Shown here piece by piece: positions 24,825-32,187 of a stretch of 64,000 bases of DNA. Position 1 is the first letter of the stretch; each line of letters begins with the position of its first letter. The notes beneath the pieces are model-generated. The model saw only the letters and a program-made list of their open reading frames with translations, searched no databases and was not told the origin of the DNA. Source of the stretch: CAZFLM01 sp964519955 (GTDB taxonomy: Bacteria; Armatimonadota; Chthonomonadetes; Chthonomonadales; CAJBBX01); NCBI GenBank assembly GCA_964519955.1, contig CAZFLM010000006.1, positions 1 to 64,000 of the forward strand, given 5' to 3'. The position numbers and the translations under genes were made by a program.

Positions 24825-25898
24825 ATGCAACCAGACGATGAAGGCGCTCTGCCCTTGGCTGTGCAAGGCTTCTTGCGCGAATCCTCAGACAGACTGGCGC
24901 GTCGGGAGACCAAGTGCGTGCGGCTGTACCCATTGGTTCTGCGGCACCCGATTGAGGAGCTCATCCGGCGTCGCTCCCGCATCTTCGCCTCTTGCACGGC
25001 TCGAGAGGGCCGCCACGGATGGGAGGTCATGTTCGCGACGCATGTCCGCGCCACGCGCGCTTGGCCCGATGGCCGCGAGGTGCGCGGGGTCTTCCACCTA
25101 TTGCCGGCAGGGCCGGACACATGCATCGTGACGTCGTCGCTGGATGCTGAGACCGATCGACGTGGCCCGTGGGAGTTCGCCAAACGTGCCTACCCGATCG
25201 CGCTTCGGCCATTCGTAACGTCGCAGGTGCTGCAGCAACTGGTGCGTCGCATGGAGCAGGTCTACGATCTTACGGCAGTGTCTACCGACGTGTGCGGCTA
25301 TGACGTCGGGAGCCGTCGCCTTAGGCGTGACTGGAAGCTGCAGCCGCTAGACGATGCGGCCAGGGAAATGGCCGAGCAGCACAGACACCTGCACCGCGCT
25401 CTGATCTCGTTTGCGGATCGGGAGGCCCGGGAGATCCTGCGCGTCACCGTTGACCGCTACGGCACTGCGACTGTGTTGGCTGGCGACGCTCTCCGTGTTG
25501 CCAATGACTATGTGCTGGCCGCCTTGCGTTGGTCTGCATCAGAGCGGGCGAAGCTCTATGTGGGCCGTGCTCTTCGGCACGCTGAGCAGATGGCCCTTCG
25601 CATGAGCTTCGAGCGTGAGGCGTTCCACGACTACGACGCGATGCGAGCGCTCTGCGATGTCGTCAGGCGCCCGGCCGGACTTGGGGTCACTGTGGTGCAC
25701 CTGAACCCCTACCTGCAGGCTCAGGTTCTTGACTTCCTGACGGGTGCCTCGGTCGAACTGGTGGTCATGGGACCGCGGGACATACACCTACTGCCACGCT
25801 CGGGAGACTGCGGCGTAACGCTGGATCGGATCGCATCTGCTGTGTGCCAGTTCTACGGTGAAGCAGTTCTGGAGCGTGTGTCTATTGGGAGTGTGTGA
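24825..25898 (+). CDS. unknown protein, first gene of a two-gene operon
   Basis: A 357-aa soluble protein I cannot assign. The N-terminal half carries Arg-rich helices (PIEELIRRRSRIF) and a beta-like segment VRGVFHLLPAGPDTCIVTSSL. The C-terminal half is helical (SERAKLYVGRALRHAEQMALRMSF) and ends with a strand-rich part (GVTVVHLNPYLQAQVLDFL, VELVVMGPRDIHLL). ATG 24825 has GGGAG upstream. The stop overlaps the downstream GTG by four bases (GTGA). Codon use looks less GC-rich than in ispG. The pairing with a nuclease-like protein suggests an accessory or defence function; this is inference. Confidence 0.7.
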   Translation: MQPDDEGALPLAVQGFLRESSDRLARRETKCVRLYPLVLRHPIEELIRRRSRIFASCTAREGRHGWEVMFATHVRATRAWPDGREVRGVFHLLPAGPDTCIVTSSLDAETDRRGPWEFAKRAYPIALRPFVTSQVLQQLVRRMEQVYDLTAVSTDVCGYDVGSRRLRRDWKLQPLDDAAREMAEQHRHLHRALISFADREAREILRVTVDRYGTATVLAGDALRVANDYVLAALRWSASERAKLYVGRALRHAEQMALRMSFEREAFHDYDAMRALCDVVRRPAGLGVTVVHLNPYLQAQVLDFLTGASVELVVMGPRDIHLLPRSGDCGVTLDRIASAVCQFYGEAVLERVSIGSV

Positions 25899-27001
25899 GG
25901 ACACGATCGCGAATGGCAGAGCCCAGAAGCCCTAGCCGGTCCGCCGTAACCCAGAAGGCCAAGGAGATACGCGCCCGCTTCTCCGACTATGAGGGGGCTG
26001 TGACGCTGGTCTCGTCCATTGAGGCCTGGTTCAGACACGAGTGGGGAGGGAGCGACGGCAAGCCCGACTTGCTCCAGGAGTTCGACCGGTTCCCGCGTCT
26101 CGGCGGGCTTACTCCAGACTTCTGTGTGCGATTCCGCAACTCCTACACAATATGTGGCGAGCACATCAAGGAGTTCCGGCAGGGGGTCCTGGGCCAGAAG
26201 GACACGAGCCAGGTCTTGCGCTACGCTGCTGTGGACCTGGGTAGGGGTGACGGTGGCACACCGGTGATCGGTGACGTCTTGCTGATCGTTGGAACGCACA
26301 CCGACGAGTATGCCTTCCAAGCGCTGGCCCAAGCACGAGCGGCAAGGGAGGGTACTTGCCTCCGTCCGGTAGTTGTGCTGGGATACTACCGGGACAACGA
26401 GCGTGCCAATGGCGACTGGTACTGCCTCAAATGGCGCGACCAACCCGGCAATATGCGTTTCACCACTCCGAACGTGCACAATGACCCAGGCATGGCCGAC
26501 CTGAATCGGGATGCCCTTGACCGCAGGCCGCATTTGGCGATCAAGGTCACTGCGCCCGCCCTCGACTTGGCGATACGTTGCCCAGTGATCAACGATCCCC
26601 CTCCGCCGATCTACTCCGTGGTGCGTTTGGTTATACCGGCCCTCCAGGAGGTGATCAGTGAGGAGGACAGGGACACGCTTGCCGTCAGCAACAGGCTGAC
26701 CGCCAACGTCAGGCGTGATGACCTCCTTAGGGCACCATCTCTGGCAGGCATGAACGTGCCGGCTGCGTATGTCAAGCAGGGATTCGACTGGCTCGTCGAG
26801 CACGGGTATGCCCGGCAACTCCGCGGGAGTAACCCGCCTGTCTACGAGATCTCCATGTCGATGGACAAGCTGAGCGGCGATCTGGCCGAGGTGTTGTCCG
26901 AGGATGAGGCGCGGCGCGCTCTCCGCGCGCTCCGTCCGTCTTCACGGAGGGCTGCCTCGCGTGCGAAGCATCCATCGGGGCAGATGGCCCTCGACCTCTG
27001 A
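25895..27001 (+). CDS. PD-(D/E)XK-nuclease-like protein with C-terminal winged helix
   Basis: A 368-aa protein. Near residues 73-94 it reads TPDF, then a 12-residue strand, then GEHIKEF. About ten residues later comes KDTSQVLRYA. The PDF...E/K...Q..RY order resembles PD-(D/E)XK nucleases, although the EHIK spacing is not the canonical (D/E)xK. The C-terminal region (about 275-330) looks like a winged helix (LLRAPSLAGMNVPAAYVKQ and FDWLVEHGYARQL, then VYEIS). The GTG start at 25895 overlaps the previous stop; ATG 25913 is an alternative. A DNA-directed role in defence or mobile-element biology is possible but not shown. Confidence 0.65.
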   Translation: MRTRSRMAEPRSPSRSAVTQKAKEIRARFSDYEGAVTLVSSIEAWFRHEWGGSDGKPDLLQEFDRFPRLGGLTPDFCVRFRNSYTICGEHIKEFRQGVLGQKDTSQVLRYAAVDLGRGDGGTPVIGDVLLIVGTHTDEYAFQALAQARAAREGTCLRPVVVLGYYRDNERANGDWYCLKWRDQPGNMRFTTPNVHNDPGMADLNRDALDRRPHLAIKVTAPALDLAIRCPVINDPPPPIYSVVRLVIPALQEVISEEDRDTLAVSNRLTANVRRDDLLRAPSLAGMNVPAAYVKQGFDWLVEHGYARQLRGSNPPVYEISMSMDKLSGDLAEVLSEDEARRALRALRPSSRRAASRAKHPSGQMALDL

Positions 27002-27081
27002 CGCCGATCTTCCCGTCGCTCCCCCTCGCCGGTGTCAGATTGGTGGGCACCGCCGTCCTACCACCGCCTCGCTCCTCCCGT

Positions 27082-27110
27082 TTGACGTACCCCCGTCGCC
27101 CTGCTACAAT
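27082..27110 (+). promoter_or_regulatory. promoter of the prepilin-like gene
   Basis: TTGACG (27082-27087), a 17-bp spacer, TACAAT (27105-27110). The start codon is 31 bp after the -10. Near consensus. Confidence 0.8.
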
Positions 27111-27140
27111 GGCAGCAAGTGCCGCCGCGGGAGGGCTGCC

Positions 27141-27776
27141 ATGCGATCGAAGGGTCTGCGCGCGTTCACGCTAGTAGAGCTGCTCACGGTCATCGCGATC
27201 ATCGCGGTCCTGACCGGGATCCTGTTTCCCGTATTCGCCACCGCGCGCGGCAAGGCCCGGGAGATCGTCTGCGTCTCCAACATGCGCCAGATTGGGCTCG
27301 CCATCCGCATGTACACGCAGGACTTCGACGAGCTGTACCCGTGGGCCGTCGACCCGACGGACAAGTACACGCCCCAGATCTGGGCCACGTACCCGGCGTT
27401 CCAGGCGCAGATCCCGTTCATGCCGATGCTGCACGAGGCGCTGCAGGCCTACATCAAGTCGAAGGAGCTGTTCCACTGCCCGGCGGACACCGGCTACGAT
27501 GTCGAGGACTTCACGGGTGAGGAGTTGGACGCGCACCCGACCAGCTACGCGAAGTTCGGCACGAGCTACAACTACCGCACGGAGATCGCCTTCCGCCAGA
27601 TGAGCGAGGGCGGCCTCCGCGAGCCCGCGTCGGTGAACGTGGCGATGGACGCCTCCGGCCGCTGGCACGGCGGGCTGGTCAGCGATCGCTACCGCTACAA
27701 CGTCCTCCATGGGGACGGCCACACGAAGAACCTGAGCCGCGACCAGGTCGAGATGCTCTGGGCGATGCCGCTGTAG
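27141..27776 (+). CDS. prepilin-like secreted protein (H-X9-DG type)
   Basis: A 211-aa protein with a type IV prepilin N-terminus: basic leader, then G..AFTLVELLTVIAIIAVL, with cleavage expected before Phe9. After the helix come LFPVFATARGKAREIVC and SNMRQIGLAIRMYTQDFDE, a segment style abundant in Armatimonadota. The C-terminus has the LHGDGHTKNL motif of the DG type. Such proteins are pseudopilin-like extracellular or envelope proteins of unknown role. ATG 27141 has GGGAGGG upstream and a clear promoter. Confidence 0.92.
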   Translation: MRSKGLRAFTLVELLTVIAIIAVLTGILFPVFATARGKAREIVCVSNMRQIGLAIRMYTQDFDELYPWAVDPTDKYTPQIWATYPAFQAQIPFMPMLHEALQAYIKSKELFHCPADTGYDVEDFTGEELDAHPTSYAKFGTSYNYRTEIAFRQMSEGGLREPASVNVAMDASGRWHGGLVSDRYRYNVLHGDGHTKNLSRDQVEMLWAMPL

Positions 27777-27865
27777 GCGTGCACGCCCACCGCACCTGGG
27801 GCGGTCACTTCGCATCGACTGAACGGTAGGCGCCGCCGGCAGCGCCGTGATATTGGTATGCACGC

Positions 27866-29569
27866 ATGAAGAAGGCTCGCACCACAGCGCCCCAAGCCCC
27901 CACGACGCCCCCGGAGCCGAAGGACCCACGTGCTCGCCTGCACGCCTGGCTCGTGGCGACCCTCGTCGCCCTGGCGCTTGGCCTGCGCCTGTGGGGCATC
28001 GGGTGGGGGCTGACAGCCGGTAACATGATGGGCTCGTTCCACCCGGACGAGGGCGTGAACATCATCAACGCCGTGCTCGAACGCGGCGAGCCGCGGCCCC
28101 ACCTCGACCTGCGGTTCTACAACTACGGGTCGCTCTACTTCTACCTCCATCAGGCTGGCACCGCGGTCAACTTCGCCTACGGGCTGGTGAAGGTGGGCGA
28201 TGCGGCGCACAACGTTCCTGCGACCAGTGAGGACCTTGCTGCCGTCGTGCTTGTCGGCCGCCTGCTGACGGCGCTGATGGGCGCGCTGACGGTGTGGGCG
28301 GTGTTCGCGCTCGGCAGCAGGCTCTTCGGCGCGAGGACCGGCTTCGCCGCCGCGGCGCTCTACGCGGTGATGCCGGCCGCCGTCGTCCACGGGCACTACG
28401 CGACGCCCGACGTGCCGGCCACGTTCTTGGTCACGGTCGCCCTGGCGCTCGGAGCGAGGCTGCTCACCCGAACCGACGCGCGGGCGTGCGTGGCCGCCGG
28501 CGTTCTCTGCGGGTTGGCCGCCGCCACCAAGTACAACATGGCGCTCGTGACGCTGGCTCCGCTGGCGGCCCTGTTCGCGCGGCGGAAGCTGGCTGGCGGC
28601 GTCCCGCGCGTCGCGCCACTCATCGTCGTCGGCGCGGCGATCGTGGGGTTCGTTGTCGCCTGCCCCGGCGTGCTGATCAACTGGCCCAAGTTCAGCCAGG
28701 ACTTCCTGTTCGAGCTGCGTAAGTCGGGCGAGGGGATGGGGCTGCTCTTCGTCAACACCGGATCGGGCTTCGTCTACCACATCGCCCGCTCGCTGCGGTA
28801 TGGCATGGGCGAGCCATTGCTCGTTGTCGGCCTGGTTGCGGTGGGCTTCGCGTGCTTCCGGCGCTCGCGGCAGGACGGCTACCTCGCGGCGTTCGCGCTG
28901 CCGTACTACCTGGTGATCGGCTGCGCTCAGGTCCGCTTCCTGCGCTATACCATCCCACTGCTGCCCGTGCTCTCGGTGCTGATCGCGCGGATGGCGTTCG
29001 AGGGCGCGGCCGGGACGGAGCCCGGCCATCCATCGGCGCGTGGCAAGGTCGTGGCGGCGCTGGTAGCTGTCGCCGCGTGCTTCTCCCTGTTCGTCTCAGT
29101 GGCGCACGACACCATGATGGTCGGGGTGGACGCTCGAGACCGGGCGGCCGAGTACCTGGAGCGGAGCCGCGCCGAGGACGATGCCATCGCTTTTGGTACG
29201 ACGCCCTGGTTCTACTCGCCTCCCCTCGAGCCCGAGTTCACCGCTCCGATCCCTGGCGTCGCGAGGAACAGGATGATCGCGGGATCGGGCCTGTACTGGC
29301 TGCGTCAGCCCGCCCAAGGCAGGGAGTGGGATCTCTCGGTGCTCGATCCGCCGGCGCCGAGGTTCGTCGTTCTGAGCGCCGCCGAGACCTACAACCCCGA
29401 GCGCCTGCGCCAGCCGGAGGCCCTCGCCTTCCTGGAGCGCGTGCGGTCGGGGTACTCGCCTCGGGTGTTCGAGAACCGCTGCCTCGGCCTGCCGCGCCCC
29501 GACAGCGCCCCCGAGGACTGGCTCTACGCCTGGCCGCGCGTGACCGTGTACGAACGCCGCGGAAGGTGA
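27866..29569 (+). CDS. GT39-type membrane glycosyltransferase-like protein
   Basis: A 567-aa integral membrane protein with about 10-12 segments in the N-terminal 420 residues and a soluble C-terminal part. The first loop contains SFHPDEGVNI, the Asp-Glu motif used by PMT/ArnT-type GT-C enzymes, and GLAAATKYNMALVTLAPLAAL is typical of the PMT_2 group. These enzymes use polyprenyl-phosphate sugars to glycosylate proteins or lipids at the outer face of the membrane. The acceptor is unknown. No Shine-Dalgarno is evident before ATG 27866. Confidence 0.82.
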   Translation: MKKARTTAPQAPTTPPEPKDPRARLHAWLVATLVALALGLRLWGIGWGLTAGNMMGSFHPDEGVNIINAVLERGEPRPHLDLRFYNYGSLYFYLHQAGTAVNFAYGLVKVGDAAHNVPATSEDLAAVVLVGRLLTALMGALTVWAVFALGSRLFGARTGFAAAALYAVMPAAVVHGHYATPDVPATFLVTVALALGARLLTRTDARACVAAGVLCGLAAATKYNMALVTLAPLAALFARRKLAGGVPRVAPLIVVGAAIVGFVVACPGVLINWPKFSQDFLFELRKSGEGMGLLFVNTGSGFVYHIARSLRYGMGEPLLVVGLVAVGFACFRRSRQDGYLAAFALPYYLVIGCAQVRFLRYTIPLLPVLSVLIARMAFEGAAGTEPGHPSARGKVVAALVAVAACFSLFVSVAHDTMMVGVDARDRAAEYLERSRAEDDAIAFGTTPWFYSPPLEPEFTAPIPGVARNRMIAGSGLYWLRQPAQGREWDLSVLDPPAPRFVVLSAAETYNPERLRQPEALAFLERVRSGYSPRVFENRCLGLPRPDSAPEDWLYAWPRVTVYERRGR

Positions 29570-29575
29570 CTCCCT

Positions 29576-29660
29576 GCAGCCACTCTCTCCCCCAGCATTG
29601 GGGGCCGGGGGGCGTGCCGCAGCCACTCTCTACCCCAACATTGGGGGTCGGGGGGCGCAC
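29576..29660. repeat. two tandem 42-43 bp units (family F)
   Basis: GCAGCCACTCTCTCCCCCAG..., then ATTGGGGGCCGGGGGGCG, occurs at 29576-29618 and, slightly changed, at 29619-29660. Each has a CCCCCA...TGGGGG stem. The second copy runs directly into the ATG of the recombinase gene, so it forms that gene's leader; no Shine-Dalgarno other than its G-rich stretch is present. Confidence 0.75.
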
Positions 29661-30527
29661 ATGCAGACCGCCATCCAGCGCTTTGCCGATCACCTGGCCG
29701 CCGAGCGGGGGCTGAGCCCCAACTCGGTGGCGGCCTACACGCGCGACCTGCGCCAGTTCGCCGAGCTGACCGGGCTGCGCGAGGTGGGCGCGCTGCGCGA
29801 CGAGCACGTGCGGGGCTTCGTCGCCAGGCTGCGCGCCGGCAAGCAGGCTGACAGCAGCATCGCGCGCAAGGTCTCGGCCCTGCGCACGTTCGCGCGGTTC
29901 CTCTGCACCGAGGGGCTCATCGCGCGCGACTTCACCGAGGACCTGGAGAGCCGCCGCGAGGCCCGCCGCTTGCCCGAGACGATCTCGGTGAGCGCCGCCC
30001 GCAAGCTGCTGGGCTCGATCGGCGCCTCCGACCCGGCCAAGGCGCGCGACCGGGCTCTCTTCGAGTTGCTATACGGAGCGGGGCTGCGCGTGTCCGAAGC
30101 CACCTCGCTCCGCGTCGCCGACCTCGACCTCGACAACGCGCTGGTGCGCTGCCTCGGCAAGGGCAGCAAGGAGCGCCTGGTACCCATGGGCCCGGTCGCC
30201 GCAGACTGGCTGCGCGCCTACCTGTCGAAGCGCGGACGCCTGCGCGCGCACGACTGGGTCTTCGCCGGACCGTCCGGCCGCCCGCTCACGCGCCAGCGCG
30301 TCTGGCAGCTCATCCGCGCCTACGCCCGCCGCGCCGGTCTCCGCGAGCGCGTCACCCCGCACACGCTGCGCCACGCTTTCGCCACGCACCTCCTCGGCCA
30401 CGGCGCCCACCTCCGCGCCATCCAGGAGATGCTCGGCCACTCGCGCATCGCGACTACCCAGATCTACACCCACGTCGACCGCACCCACCTCCGAGCCGTC
30501 TACGACCGCGCCCACCCCCGCGCGTAG
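29661..30527 (+). CDS. XerC/XerD-type tyrosine recombinase
   Basis: A 288-aa recombinase of standard Xer length. It has an N-terminal SAM-like domain (SPNSVAAYTRDLRQF) and a catalytic domain with the complete set Arg143, Lys167, His234, Arg237, His260 and Tyr269. Its expected role is resolution of chromosome dimers at dif. Size, completeness and lack of neighbouring mobile genes favour a housekeeping Xer over a phage integrase. XerC and XerD cannot be separated by eye, and a dif site was not found in the window. Confidence 0.92.
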   Translation: MQTAIQRFADHLAAERGLSPNSVAAYTRDLRQFAELTGLREVGALRDEHVRGFVARLRAGKQADSSIARKVSALRTFARFLCTEGLIARDFTEDLESRREARRLPETISVSAARKLLGSIGASDPAKARDRALFELLYGAGLRVSEATSLRVADLDLDNALVRCLGKGSKERLVPMGPVAADWLRAYLSKRGRLRAHDWVFAGPSGRPLTRQRVWQLIRAYARRAGLRERVTPHTLRHAFATHLLGHGAHLRAIQEMLGHSRIATTQIYTHVDRTHLRAVYDRAHPRA

Positions 30528-30543
30528 ACGGCCCCAACCCAGG

Positions 30544-30720
30544 CCCACGCGCTCCATCACTGTCGCGCCTCGGATCGCTGTGCGGCGCGGTTGGTGTTCG
30601 TCCGCGAGGACGATCGGCCGCAGGCCACGCTGCCGGAGGTCTTGCACCTCCGGGCCTGTCGCGCCTCGGATCCGAGCCCCCGCGCCGCCTTGCCGTCATC
30701 CCGGTAGGGATCCGCTTTGG
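30544..30720. repeat. mosaic of repeat families C and D
   Basis: 30544-30592 matches, at about nine of ten positions over 40 bp, the reverse complement of the end of the 91-bp repeats at 13322-13545. Its core TGTCGCGCCTCGGATC recurs at about 30656-30672. 30692-30720 carries the family D unit GTCATCCCGGTAGGGATCCG, found again at 48373. No gene is visible between 30528 and 30819. Confidence 0.7.
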
Positions 30721-30819
30721 ACGTTCGCCGTTGCGCCGCCTCCTCCTTGCGGCCCGCGAACAGAGGACCTGGCGCGCGCGCGTCGAACTCAGTAGCATCC
30801 CTCCTCAAGGACCACGAAC

Positions 30820-31971
30820 ATGACATCACGCGAGCGGCTGCTGGCTGCCCTCGACCATCGCGAGCCGGACCGCGTGCCCTTCGATATGGGCAGCACCGCC
30901 GTCAGCGGCATCCACCAGATGGGCTACGTCGCGCTACGGGCCGCGCTGAACCTGCCGAAGCGCGATCCGATCATCTGGCACCAGTCGCAGCAGTTGGCGT
31001 TCGTCGAGGAGGATGTCCACCAGGCTCTGCAGACGGACATGCGCGGCGTGCGGCCCAAGGCGCCGTCTTCGTGGTCGCTGCGCCTCTCGGACGATGGCGA
31101 GTACCGCTACTACGCCGACGAGTTCGGCATCGTGCGGCGTCAGTCGATGGCCGATCCGCGCTACTTCGACCTCTACCGCGCCCCGCTGCGCCACGCCGAG
31201 ACCGTGCGCGACATCGAGTGGCACCCGTGGCCCTCGACGACGGACCCCGTGCGGTTCGAGGGCATGCGCGAGGCAGCCGAGGCAGTGCGCGCCTCGGGCA
31301 GCGCGGTCGTCCTGGGCGGCGCGACGATGGGCATGATGGAGATGGGCCAGAACCTGCGCGGCTACGAGGACTTCTACATGGACCTCGCCGCGAACCCGGC
31401 TCTGGTGGAGGCAATCGCCGACCGCGTGCTCGCGCTGAAGATGGGCTACTGGCAGGCGGCGCTCGCGCGCATCGGCGACCTGGTCGACTTCGTGCAGGAG
31501 GGCGACGACTACGGCGGGCAGCACGGCCTGCTCCTTCGCCTCGCGACGTGGCGGCGCATCTACAAGCCGCGCCTGGCGCAGCTCGTCGCGTGCATCAAGA
31601 AGGCGGCCCCGCACGTGAAGGTGGGGATGCACTCGTGCGGCGCGATCCGCTCGATCATCCCGGACTACATCGAGATCGGCATCGACGCGGTGAACCCCAT
31701 CCAGGTGAGCGCCGACGGCATGGACACGCGCCAGCTGAAGCAGGAGTTCGGCGCCTCCATCACGCTCTGGGGCGGCGCGGTCGACACGCAGCACGTGCTG
31801 CCATTCGGCACTCCGCAGCAGGTGCGCGACGAGGTCCGCCGCCGGCTCGACGACATGGCTCCGGGCGGCGGCTACATCTGCACCGCGGTGCACAACATCC
31901 AGGCCGACGTCCCGCCCGCGAACATCATCGCCCTGCGCGAGGCGGCGCTGGAGTTCGGCGCCGGGGGATGA
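30820..31971 (+). CDS. uroporphyrinogen-decarboxylase-like methyltransferase
   Basis: A 383-aa UROD-superfamily protein. It opens with SRERLLAALDHREPDRVPFD, the usual N-terminus of the MtaA/CmuA-like branch, rather than of HemE. It has the metal-binding HSCG motif (His271, Cys273) and GAVDTQHVLPFGTPQQVRDEV near the end. Members transfer methyl groups between corrinoid proteins, CoM or folate, and many act on plant methoxy compounds. No corrinoid protein is adjacent, so the substrate remains open. In this genomic setting it may belong to sugar or aromatic catabolism. Confidence 0.88.
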   Translation: MTSRERLLAALDHREPDRVPFDMGSTAVSGIHQMGYVALRAALNLPKRDPIIWHQSQQLAFVEEDVHQALQTDMRGVRPKAPSSWSLRLSDDGEYRYYADEFGIVRRQSMADPRYFDLYRAPLRHAETVRDIEWHPWPSTTDPVRFEGMREAAEAVRASGSAVVLGGATMGMMEMGQNLRGYEDFYMDLAANPALVEAIADRVLALKMGYWQAALARIGDLVDFVQEGDDYGGQHGLLLRLATWRRIYKPRLAQLVACIKKAAPHVKVGMHSCGAIRSIIPDYIEIGIDAVNPIQVSADGMDTRQLKQEFGASITLWGGAVDTQHVLPFGTPQQVRDEVRRRLDDMAPGGGYICTAVHNIQADVPPANIIALREAALEFGAGG

Positions 31972-32062
31972 ATCCCCCGGCTGGCGGGCCTCCGGCCGAC
32001 CGTCCTCGCGGACGGGTGATCGGCGACAGGCTGGCGTCGGACCCCGCCTCCCGCACCAGCGT

Positions 32063-32131
32063 CGCGGTAGGGGCGGGCGTCCCTGCCCGTCCAGTAGGAG
32101 CTGTGGTAGGGGCGGGCGTCCCTGCCCGTCC
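32063..32131. repeat. repeat family A, two tandem units
   Basis: 32063-32092 and 32101-32131 both read GCGGTAGGGGCGGGCGTCC or GTGGTAGGGGCGGGCGTCC followed by CTGCCCGTCC. They lie in the 216-bp gap before the GH42-like gene. Confidence 0.75.
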
Positions 32132-32187
32132 TGTACAACGCAGCAACGGGGCTTGTTTCCCGCCTCCGGGCTTGAACGAGGAAAGGC

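Noticed and set aside
29661..30527. Phage or integron integrase
   Set aside because: Size and catalytic spacing match housekeeping XerC/D. There are no attachment sites, cassettes or phage genes around it.
30820..31971. hemE (true uroporphyrinogen decarboxylase)
   Set aside because: The N-terminus and the HSCG metal motif fit the corrinoid methyltransferase-like branch rather than HemE.
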